From the NCBI GenBank assembly GCA_023374025.1, contig SIJG01000058.1:862903-926902 (forward strand): DNA of 64,000 nucleotides. The letters run 5' to 3'. Shown here one piece after another: positions 51,811-61,670 of the stretch. Position 1 is the first letter of the stretch, and each line of letters starts with the position of its first letter. The notes under the pieces were generated by a model that saw only the letters and a list, made by a program, of their open reading frames with translations, made no database searches and was not told where the DNA came from. This DNA is from Heterodera schachtii (Eukaryota; Nematoda; Chromadorea; Rhabditida; Heteroderidae). The position numbers and the translations under genes are program-made.

Positions 51811-52384
51811 TTAATATTTTTAATCAAAGATAATAAAAACTATTATTCTCATTAAATTTTAGAAATTAAAATTTAAAAAAACATAAATAAAATAATAATA
51901 ATATTAATTTCTCCGTAAGTCGACATCAAACCAACGAAGATTTTAGGGATAAATAATGTTTAATTATTAAAAAAGTATGATCATAAATGTAACAACAATA
52001 AATGAAATAAAGAAATTTTTTGGTAAAAATGAAAGAAAGAAATATGAACAAAAAGTTCTAACAATGAGTGATTCTTATCCGACATTTAAAATAAAAATAT
52101 TTTTTTGTTAAAAAGATAAATAGTTAGTTTTTTATAGCTTTAAACTATTAAACAGCATTCTAATTTAAAGAATATTTCAATAAATAAAACTAATAAACCC
52201 TCTAAGTCTTGAATGAATAAACACCAATTATACTACAAGAATTGAGAAATTAAAATTGATGTCATTTAAATAATAATAAATAAAATGATTATTCAAAACA
52301 TCTATGTATTAACTAACTTAAACTGAAAGAGGAAATTCCACCCCAAACAACTTTCACAATTGTCGTGACTGAGCATTGGTAAAG

Positions 52385-52980
52385 TTTTTTAAATATAATA
52401 AGAAATTATGATAGACCGAATCAAATTCACGCGGGGACAATGTATATGAATAAACATTTCTTTATTAAAATGTAAAAAATATAAAATCTAAGTGAAAATA
52501 CAAATAAAAATTTCATCATTTTTCAAACGGAAAAATGAAATAAAAAAAAAGGCTTATAAAATTAGAAAAAATATGCTTATACTTTAAGGCTAAATATAGT
52601 GATAATCAAAATGACCTTCCTTTTAATAAATATATTTAAAAAAAAAATACATGCGAAGAAGTTAATGAACGAGAACTCAAATGAATTATTTGAAACAACT
52701 TAGATATAACTTTTTAAATAAATATTTTTAAATAAAAATTGTATATGACTGGAATAATAATTATAGAAATTTAATAAATAAACAAAAGACAGAAAATTTC
52801 TGGTGATTAATCTAAACCGTAAAAAAGATTACAAAAATAGAAGGTACAATCCATGCGGGAGCATTGTTTATGAATATTACTCTTTATTATCTAAATATAA
52901 TTGAAATTACAAATAAAAATAAAAATTTGATCATTTTTCAGTCGGAAAAACGAAGTTAATAAAAAGTAGTAAATAATTTA
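52385..52980. repeat. Diverged tandem pair, 424-bp spacing
   Basis: GCGGGGACAATGTATATGAA at 52431 is matched by GCGGGAGCATTGTTTATGAA at 52855. Both are followed by TTTATT, AATACAAATAAAAAT or ATTACAAATAAAAAT, ATCATTTTTCA and CGGAAAAA. Same direction and about the same spacing as the neighbouring repeats, suggesting one old tandem array from 50500 to 52980. Confidence 0.75.
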
Positions 52981-54120
52981 AAAATTTAATTTTTTTAAAT
53001 CAACAAAAAGTATAGGAGAAATTTAAATTTCTTCAACGAAAATAATATTTTAGAAGCATAATTAAACGTAAACAAAAGAATAAATTCAAATTAAAAATGT
53101 TCAACTAAAAATGAGAGCATAAATAACTGAAATTGACAACCGTTTTATAGCAATATTAAAATAAAATGAAAATTTAAAACAATATTTAAATAAAAAAATA
53201 AATCATAGAAGCCTAATTTTTTAACAGATGCATATGACTTGTAAAAACTTCGTATTTAAAAATCAGAAATTATATATTTATTTTCTTGAACGATGGAGTC
53301 ACAGAAAGCAATATGCAAGAATTGAAAATAGCCAAAAATACGAAAGCTTACAATAAAAAAACATAATATTAATTAATAAATAGAAGGTATAATCTATGGT
53401 ATAAAGAACGTTAAAAATATTTTAAAAGAAAGATAAATCAATGAATATTTTAAAATATTTAATATTTATTCAATCAAAATTACGACATACATTAGCAGAA
53501 TTAAAATATTTTTACATTTATTTTTGAAAAAAAATGTTGTAAAACCAAACTATTGAAATCTAACAATACTAAAATTTACATCTAATAATAAACATTATTA
53601 AATTTGTGATGTTTTTTGATATAAATAATAAAATGTTATATATGAAAAATTATACCTAATTTAATTAATGGCTGCTTTCTAAATAATGAAAAAATCCAAA
53701 TAAAATAGAAAATAAATTTTTTTTCTTCCAAGCATGCAATATTTCTTCACTTCATTCAGAAACTGACATTATCATTTTGACTTTACCATTAAAAGAAAAA
53801 AAAATCTGGAGGCTATAAAAAAGCCACATTATGCATGGACTTGGCAAGAGAAAATTAAAATATTAATATGTTGCAAAATCATAACAATGTTTATTATTTA
53901 CTAAATATATCTTTGGAGTGAGTAAAAAAAGCTGAAATAAAATGAAATATCGAATTCTATTGAAAATATATCGACATATTATATATAAAATAAAATTAAA
54001 TAACGCAAAAAGAAATATATTTAATAAAAAATTTGTTATTCAATCATCAACTAAAACTAATTGTTGAAAAAAATTCTTATTTAAAAATGAGCAACTGTAA
54101 GCAAGAAAAAATAAATTACT
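52981..54120. other. A-rich noncoding DNA
   Basis: Low-complexity A/T sequence with small islands near 53285-53350 and 53800-53855. I see no gene or recognisable repeat. Confidence 0.5.
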
Positions 54121-54124
54121 AACC

Positions 54125-54196
54125 CAACGTCCGGGGTTAAGAGGCACCTCACATCCAAGCCAGAACGGCTTACCGCCGTCGCTTTACGGACAATCG
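54125..54196. other. Structured GC-rich island, possible small RNA gene
   Basis: About 70 bases of high GC surrounded by A/T. GTCCG (54129-54133) pairs with CGGAC (54187-54191), closing the island. Inside, AAGCC (54157-54161) pairs with GGCTT (54167-54171) around a 5-base loop. The outline is tRNA-sized, but there is no T arm or B box, so I do not call a tRNA. Not recognised as a known RNA. Confidence 0.35.
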
Positions 54197-54814
54197 ACTA
54201 CATATTTATATAATAAATTTTATAGAGTGGTAAAAAAAATTAAATAATATTTTTAAAACTGGTAATTTAAAATATAATAAAAAATTTTTTCTTAAATATC
54301 TAAATATTTTCATAGATTTTTAATTAAGTTATAACTAAGAGACAAAAAAAAACTTTTTTTTAATATAGAAAAACAAAATTAAAATAATTTTAATATAAAT
54401 TATTATTATCCTACCGGAATAAAAATAAAAGAATATAAAAAAAAAATTAAATTTGAACAATAGATAAAATCAATTTTAGCAAACAGCAATGCCTGTTCTA
54501 ATTAAAATCAAAAAGATAAAAAAAATTTAAAAAACTTGGGAACCATCGAGAAAGGAACATAAAAACATAATTTATAAAAGTACTACAATGAAAAGAAACT
54601 AACAAAAAAATGCCGTAAAAATATCTGTAAGATTATTAATACAATACAGATATTTACCTATAATGTTGGAAATAATAAAAAAAGAACGAATTTGTATAAA
54701 ATAACATAAAAATTATATAAAAAAAAAATAATTCATTAAATCTAATAGATTATCATTTAATTTGTGGGAATAAGTTTTTATTCCAACTTATATTTGGACC
54801 TATGTTATTACTAT

Positions 54815-54945
54815 GGATTACATTTATAGGTGCTAAAAACTGCCAAAATAAGTAGGTTTAGGTTCTAAAAAACGCCCAAAATAGGTGCTAAAAATGGGAA
54901 AATATGTGCCAAAAAGCTCCGAATTTAGGGGTGTTAAATCGAAAA
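54815..54945 (+). repeat. GTGCTAAAAA repeat cluster, second copy
   Basis: ATTACATTTATAGGTGCTAA is followed by repeated AAATAGGTGCTAAAAA and TGTGCCAAAAAG words, matching the cluster at 3049-3170. No coding sense. Confidence 0.55.
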
Positions 54946-55184
54946 TTTCTTCAAAAAGCAAAAATATTTTGCCAAATCATTAAGAATATAAATAGTTTTC
55001 AAATCACATATTATCATCAATAAAATAAACAAATATCGGAGGTGAATTTTTGGGTATCAGGTTCGAATTTTTTTATGCTAATATATTTTACAATTTTTAT
55101 TTTTGCTTTTTATGCAAAGTTAGCTTTTAAAAAATTGTTTAAAAACAAAAACTTTAGTTTTCATTTAAATGGTTTTACACATAG

Positions 55185-55246
55185 GGGATTCAAACTTGGA
55201 ACCCAGAAAGATGGGACCAGAGCACTACCTTTTAAATCCCCCAAGG
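55185..55246 (-). pseudogene. tRNA-derived remnant
   Basis: On the minus strand GGGGGATTTAAAAGGTAGTG, then CCCA-TCTTTC-TGGG (an anticodon-like hairpin) and AGTTTGAATCCCC, which resembles a B box with two changes. The T stem no longer pairs, so it is not a functional tRNA. It abuts the fold-back relic at 55247. Confidence 0.35.
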
Positions 55247-55545
55247 GGTAGGAAAACAAAAAATTTAAGACACATAATCATAATTTGGCTCAATTTCAAC
55301 CAAATTAATATTTTATAATATCTATCATTCAATAGCTCTAACTGTTTTCATATCAGAATATTACTTATGAATTTTTATAAAAATGTTATGGTTTTTAAAT
55401 TCCAAAAACTTAAGTAGAAATTTTTTGTCGAGAATTTCTAAATTAATATTCCGATATGAGAACAGTTAGAGGAGCATATCGAATGATATTAAGAAATTAA
55501 TTTGGTTGAAATTGAGCCAAGTTGTGAATTAATGTATCTTGGCGG
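55247..55545. mobile_element. Fold-back element relic, same family as 6707-7513
   Basis: Starts GGTAGGAAAACAAAAAA like the other copy. The arms 55275-55363 and 55444-55531 are a nearly perfect inverted repeat of almost 90 bp (e.g. TTGGCTCAATTTCAACCAAA on the left against TTTGGTTGAAATTGAGCCAA on the right). The AAACCGCC triple repeats are missing except for GGCGG at the right edge. The loop is only about 80 bp. No coding capacity; the frame 55502-55741 merely runs out of it. Confidence 0.85.
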
Positions 55546-57514
55546 ATTTATGAAGAAAGTTAACAGATCTCCAGTAAAATTCTTTGATAATTACAAAAAA
55601 ATTTATTCTTATCTTAAACCCATACGAAGATCGAAGTTCAAAAATCCAAAGATAATAAAAATGTTATATAAAACTTTTATGTGTAACAATTTTTTTTTTG
55701 TAGATAAAAGCCATTATTTTATCAACGATAATTATAATTAAATTAAAATAAAGTGAAAATAATAGAAAAATTTTTAATTATCTATTTGAATGACTTTATT
55801 TTTCTAATTAAAATGAAATTTACTGTGACCATTTGTGCACTTAAATGCGGCTTTAATTAAAAAAATAAGGAAATGAAACATAACTATTGAATCTCCTTTC
55901 TCTCAAACACGAGAATAAAATTTAATGCAAGAATAATTATTTTAATTACATAAAATTTTTGGTCTTTTTAATAAATTATGCTTTAATTGAAATATGATTA
56001 AATTTAAACGCTAATTTTAAAAAATTAAAATTTTCATCTATTAGTTTTAAATATGCAAGCATGAAATAATTGAATATGTGTATAATTAATTTTGTTAAAT
56101 GAAAGGTAAAAACACAAATCAATAAAATTATTTAATTATCTAATTAAAATCAATTCAAACTTAAACAATTAAGAGGAAAAATGTAGAATTATTTTCGATT
56201 ACGTATTTTAATATAAAAAAACAGTAATAAAATTTCAATGCAATTGACGCAAAATAATCTTGAATTTTTTCATAAAAGCTTTAAAATAATAAAATATTGT
56301 ATTTTAACTAAATAAAATGAAGCAGAAAAATCATATAAATACCAAATTAAAAATAAATATCAACGAAATCAAATTCAAATAATTATTGATTTACAGCAGA
56401 AGCTTTGATTATACAACCATTTAAAAAATTATTAGTTTAATTTAATTCCTAATTAAAAAGTTCAATAAAGGGCATTCGCCTAAAGATAAAATACGCATAA
56501 AAAACTATTAATTTGGAAATAAAAAATAAATATTTTCTGATTGGATGTTATAAAATAATAAAATACGTAAATCGTTGCATTTTTATCGAAATTCGAATGT
56601 AAGAAAAAAACTAAATTTTTATTATATATAATATTTCTCTGGAGTTTTAAAGAAAAAATATAAAATAACAATATTATTTACAATTTTTATTCTCAAAATT
56701 ATAAGAAAGTGAAAAAAAATAAATGTCAAAGCAACTCGAGCCATTGACTTTAAAAGTTCTCTCATCAGGGAGAAAAGAAAAAAAGTTTAAAATTTTCATA
56801 CACAAGAAATATTAAAATACATTTTATACACAAGAAATATTAAAATACATTTCATACACAAGAAATATTAAAATACTAATAAGAGCAAACAATAATTATG
56901 AATATTAAAACTATTACAGATTACATAAAATAAACAAATTATTTTTTAGAATCGTCCAAATCACAAAAATACAAAAGGATTCAATAATAAATTATGAAAC
57001 AAAATATTGTATATGACTTCTGCCACTTTAATGTTAATGGAAATTTTTTTTTAATTAAGGTTATTATTTAACTTTTTTTGTCCTTACAAATTAGAAAAAT
57101 TAATTGTTATTTTTTACGCCAATAGAAAGGCAGTGTTCTAGGGATATAAAAACCCTCAAAAAAGTGGAAATATATTTTAATAATAATAAATCAGGTAGAA
57201 ACAATTATGAATACTGCTTCCTTATCTGATTTCAAGGTAATGAAAAATTTGTTAAATTTACAAAAACAAAGATGTATTTAAAAATTAATTATTCTTAAAT
57301 CATAAATAGTAAATGTAAACTATGTATATATTTATTTAGAAAATTTTCACATATCATTTATGAAAATAAATTATTATAAAAAAGAAACAGAATTAGTAGG
57401 GTTTCGTAATTTTATAATTTTGTTGTTAAAATAAATTAACCATGATTTATTTTAAATAAAAAACATAAAAATAAAAGAAATTTAATCTAGGCATAAAACA
57501 AATTTAACATAGAT
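55546..57514. other. A-rich noncoding DNA
   Basis: Low-complexity sequence, apart from the short tandem repeat at 56801-56876 listed separately. The frame 56480-56671 (-) is Phe/Ile/Asn-rich. Nothing else is seen. Confidence 0.5.
56801..56876 (+). repeat. 28-bp tandem repeat, nearly three copies
   Basis: CACAAGAAATATTAAAATAC occurs at 56801, 56829 and 56857, linked by ATTTTATA or ATTTCATA. The period is exactly 28 and only one base differs, so it is a young minisatellite. Confidence 0.95.
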
Positions 57515-57640
57515 TCAAGGGATTGCTAATAATAAATGCTTTCAGTGCGGCGAAAATAGAATATGGTACCTGATCGAATACGAGTATATTCTAATGTGTC
57601 AGCAGTGGCAGTAAATAAATTTAAAATAATAGTATATGTG
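57515..57640. repeat. Dispersed repeat R2, copy
   Basis: AAATGCTTTCAGTGCGGCGA, then TGGTACCTGATCGA, GAGTATATTCTAATG and CAGCAGTGGCAGTAAATAA. It is the best preserved right end of the family. One frame reads 26 residues with Cys and Trp before a stop, but the other copies do not keep that frame. Confidence 0.8.
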
Positions 57641-60290
57641 AAATAAAAATTTAATAATTCAAAAATACAATCTATTGACAGAAAACTATAAAAAACCCAA
57701 AACCCTCAGAAACTGCATTAATGGCGCTCCTGGCTCGAATCATCAAACCATATATCACATTATACGTTTTTGTAAGTCAGAAATTTATAAAAAATTAATA
57801 ATTATTTAAAAAGAGAATTAAAAAATACCGAAATTCTGACGTAGAAACGGGTTAACAAGTTTGAAAAAAACATCAAAACATAAAAGTAAGATGTTATGTT
57901 CACTACCTACCAGTCAGAAAAATTAAAGAAGAAACAAAAAATCGAACCTCATGAGACAAGCAATGAATATGCAATTAAAGAGTAAATTCAAACGAATTTA
58001 GCATCCTAAGTATTTTAAAATAAAAAATAAAAAAGAAGAGTCTAATTAATAAAACAAAAAAAAAACAAATCATAAAAAATTTATACATAAAAATAAATTT
58101 ATTACAACAAATAACAAATTAAATTTTGTAAGAATATAGAAAAAGAAAATAAAAACTGAAAAACAAAAGATAATAGTGAAGAAATTATTGATATAAATAA
58201 CTTTTTAATTTTTATATAATTTTATTATTATTAAAAATTTCAAATAACAATAATTTGAGAATTAAGAAAATATCTAAAATGGCTTCGCTCTGGAGAGGAA
58301 TACCCACTGGATAAAATACAAAAGCAAGAGTGAATAATAATTATATCATTCGTTGATAAAAACTTATTTTAGAGTTTGGTGATACTTTAATGACAATAAT
58401 AATAATATAAAACATTCAGAATTTTAGAGCAAAATAAAGGTTTTAAAAAGTCAACAATTTAATTGTTGAAAATCAATTTATTATAAATAATAATAAAAAT
58501 TTGGAAAATAAAGAGTATAAATATTTTGTGGGGTTGTAGTTGTATTTTAAAAATAAATGACATAATAAACCACAGACAGTTCAAGTAATTTATACAAAAA
58601 CATCAATTGGCTAATAAACTTATGTTTTCAAAGATTACATTTACGGATTTACGCTTATAACTTTGAATTATGGAAATTTAAAAAACTTTATGACTGAAAT
58701 GAATTATAATAATTTATTGAAAAATTATAAACAAAAATGACCACAAATGCAAAATTCTACTTGCACTAAATCTGTAACCTAAAAAATATTTATAAAACAA
58801 GAAATATAATCAGCAAAAATATAATGTATGTAAAGTCAACCATTGTTTCTTTAATTAATTATTATAAAGTTTCTTCCGTCGTCCGATTTAAGTGACAATT
58901 TCTCATGAAATTATTAATAAAAAGCAATTACTCTTAAAAAATTAAAAATCCATAAAAAAAATTATGAATATAAATTATTAAAATTTTGCTCAAGAAAGAA
59001 ATATCACTGAGGCCACATTACTAGGGAAAAATAAATTAAACTTAAAGATTTCTGCGTAAGTGTTGTTGACATTGGACGAGGCCAAATATGAAAAACTTAT
59101 ATACATAAATTCAAATAATATTTATGAATATTTTGAATTTACAAAATTGTTATCATTTAAAAACTATGTTATTAAAAAAAATTTTTTAATAGAAATTTTC
59201 GGAAAATATAATTTATAAATTAGAAAAAGATAAATCATGAGAAATTTAAAAAGGATCTTTGATCGAAATTTCCAAACATAATTTTTTTTAAAAATCTAAT
59301 AGCAATTATCAAAAATACAATTTTTATTTAAGAAAACGGCATTCAAAATTTTCGGCAAATAATTCCTCTTTTTTGATGATTTCATGCACCTTGGCATAAC
59401 AACCAATTTTTTTGGTCAGATTAAATGAAGAACTGATTATTTATAAAAATTTTAATAACATTTTAATAATAAATTGATTTTTCAAAAATGAAAATCCGAT
59501 ACGAAAAATGAATGTGAATTGAAAAATATTAAAAATGCATAACAAATAACTTCAAATGAACTATAAATTAACGGTTATTAAATGATACTTAAAAAGGTAG
59601 TCAAATATTTAAATTGGTATTGTCAAAAATGAAGAAAAAAAATTTAAAATTCGAGACTATCGAAGTTGGACCAGTTTGAAGACAAAGATGCGAATATTAT
59701 TCGGATAATTATTATTTTCTTTTCATAATTAAAGTTAAAGTTTTACAATTTATTATTAAATCGAAATATATTTAATAACGAAGAAGAGTTCAATTTATGT
59801 ATGAAAGACCAGTGAATTTATTAATAAATCATTAAATTTTTTGATGTAAAAATATATAAAGAAGAATTCATTTGATGGAAAAAAAATTAATCTTACTAAT
59901 AAAATTTTTAAATAATACATATATTTAATAATGAATAAAATGAATGAGAGGAACAATGAGACGACAAACAAATATGGGAATTAATGAAAAATTTTGCACA
60001 ATAATTAGTCACCTAAAAATAGTAATAAACTGCCGTATGTCTTCTGTGTGCTTTAGAAATATACATCAATTAAAATAAATTTCTACATGAGCTTTAAATA
60101 ACCTATTTTTTTCAATTAAATACTAAAGCATTAAAGAAAACATGCGTTTATGAATAATTTTTATTTTCAAAAATTAAATAAAATAATAAACAAAAATAAA
60201 TTCCTTATAAACAAATGAATAAAATAATAATAATGTAAAATTTAATATAAACATTTTATATAAAACAGTGCAGATAAAATGGTAATTAAA
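57641..60290. other. A-rich noncoding DNA with one R2 fragment
   Basis: Low-complexity sequence with small islands near 57720-57745 and 58870-58900. At 58635-58690, GATTACATTTACGGATTTAC followed by GCTTATAACTTT is the first block of repeat R2. No gene. Confidence 0.5.
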
Positions 60291-60600
60291 CTTAAGTGAC
60301 GAAAATTTTCAAAATAAATATGCAGACTGCGGCAAGCAGTATTTTAAAAGTAAGCTTTTGAATCGTAAGGTTTGCCTTTTGATATATAACACATGCGGAA
60401 GGTAAAAGGGCTTGGAAGAGCAAAAATATAAATTTGTCGGCAAATAGACCGCAAAAATTTGCTCTTCCCAACGACTGGGGAAGTTTTAAAAATTTCTGCT
60501 CAAAAAGACAGAAATTCGACCAAACCAAAAAGGCTTTTTAAGGAAAAAGAATCTTTCCTTAATTCCCTTACAAAATAGGGAATTTCTTATCCAAATTTAT
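60290..60600. other. Island with clustered small inverted repeats
   Basis: More balanced composition. GGAAGAGCAAA (60414-60424) pairs with TTTGCTCTTCC (60458-60468). Just downstream are AAGGAAA/TTTCCTT and AATTCCC/GGGAATT hairpins. A 78-residue minus-strand frame (60292-60528) has Cys and aromatic residues and a hydrophobic end, but no domain I know, and it overlaps the inverted repeats. Probably a small non-autonomous element; its ends were not found. Confidence 0.35.
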
Positions 60601-60883
60601 TTGAAAATTAAATTTAAAACATAAAATGCAAAGGGAAAAAAGGGACAAATTTAGCGTCATCATTGGTCGCTTTGGCGACAAAAATAACTTTAGCAATTCA
60701 AATCATTAAATGTAAAACTTAATTTAAAATATAACTGACAACATATATTATTTCTTTTTTATTGGTATTAATATAAACCTACCCAATTACATAAATTTTT
60801 ATAAATTCAAATATATGGGGAATAGAAACTAGCGATTCATATGAGAAAAAGTGATAAACAAAATTATTCACATGGGTAAAAAC

Positions 60884-61340
60884 CAGAGCTGCGATCTCAA
60901 AATTTTGAAAATCCTCATTTCAGCCTTAAAAAATCCTTATTTTCCCGTTTGTAAACAATCACGGCGTCTACCAACACCACCGGACCCCAATCTTTTAAAG
61001 CCTCCAAAAAAAAATTCGATTTCTATTGTTTTAATAAATTGACATCTCTTAAATTTTTTTGCTTTTAAGTTGCTCTTTTTGTGGCGCGGTTTTCCAGAAA
61101 ACTTTTTCGGAACAGTGGGGGAGGGGGTCCGGCAGTGCCGATTGGCGCTGCCGGAAAAAATTTGGGATTTTGACTGCGATTTGTTAACAAATTTTGTCAA
61201 AAAAATGTTTAAGATTTGAAGAAAAAGTTCGAACATTTTGCCAAATATACCTAATTTTTCAAAAAATCATGCGTTTTCGCCACTTTTTTGTGCCTATTTT
61301 AGAATTTTTCGAAAAATTCATAAATGCTCTAAAACGAAAA
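60884..61340. mobile_element. Fragment related to the hAT-type element at 5958
   Basis: The left end CAGAGCTGCGATCTCAAAAT, then TTTGAAAATCCTCATTT, resembles CAGGGTTCGCAGATGAAAAT, then TTTCAAAAGCCTCATTT. After the GC hairpin both have a GATTTGTTAACA word. I find no matching right end or target duplication, so it is truncated or too diverged. The overlapping frames 60851-61042 (+) and 60937-61236 (-) are accidental. Confidence 0.65.
61128..61155. repeat. GC hairpin with a compensatory base-pair change
   Basis: TCCGGCAGTGCC pairs with GGCGCTGCCGGA around the loop GATT, 12 pairs including one T-G. Compared with 6190-6215, a G-C pair has become A-T with both partners changed, so pairing is preserved. 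Confidence 0.85.
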
Positions 61341-61455
61341 ATACACTAATAAGAATTGAAAATTTTTCCCAATAATTAATTCCGTAAAATATATTTTGAA
61401 GATAAATAATTTTGTTTTAAAAATTGTCCTAATTAAAAAAATAGATATAACTAGA

Positions 61456-61670
61456 GTGCTGTTTTCAGCACAAAAAATTACCGATTAAGCACTGTAAACA
61501 GCACCAAATTTTTCAAAATAAGCATGAAAAAAGCACAAAAAAGGCAAAATCAGCACAAAAATTGGAAAAAAGCATAAAAGTTCAGAGATTAAAGGCACCA
61601 AAAAGTGAAAAAAGTAGTCAAAAAACGTTTATTTGTTCCTTGATTATAAAAAACCTCCAAAATAGGTTTC
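61456..61670 (+). repeat. AGCACAAAAA simple-repeat cluster
   Basis: The word AGCACAAAAA recurs at short, irregular intervals (about 61468, 61531 and 61552), with further partial matches such as AGCACC and GGCACC. It reads like the reversed sense of the GTGCTAAAAA clusters but is not their exact complement. Likely a low-complexity expansion. Confidence 0.45.

Noticed and set aside
44370..57640. A Cys/Trp peptide shared by copies of repeat R2
   Set aside because: Indels between copies are not multiples of three, so the similarity is at DNA level.
60292..60528. 78-residue minus-strand frame with hydrophobic C-terminus
   Set aside because: It overlaps small inverted repeats and has no recognisable similarity; more likely the interior of a small element.
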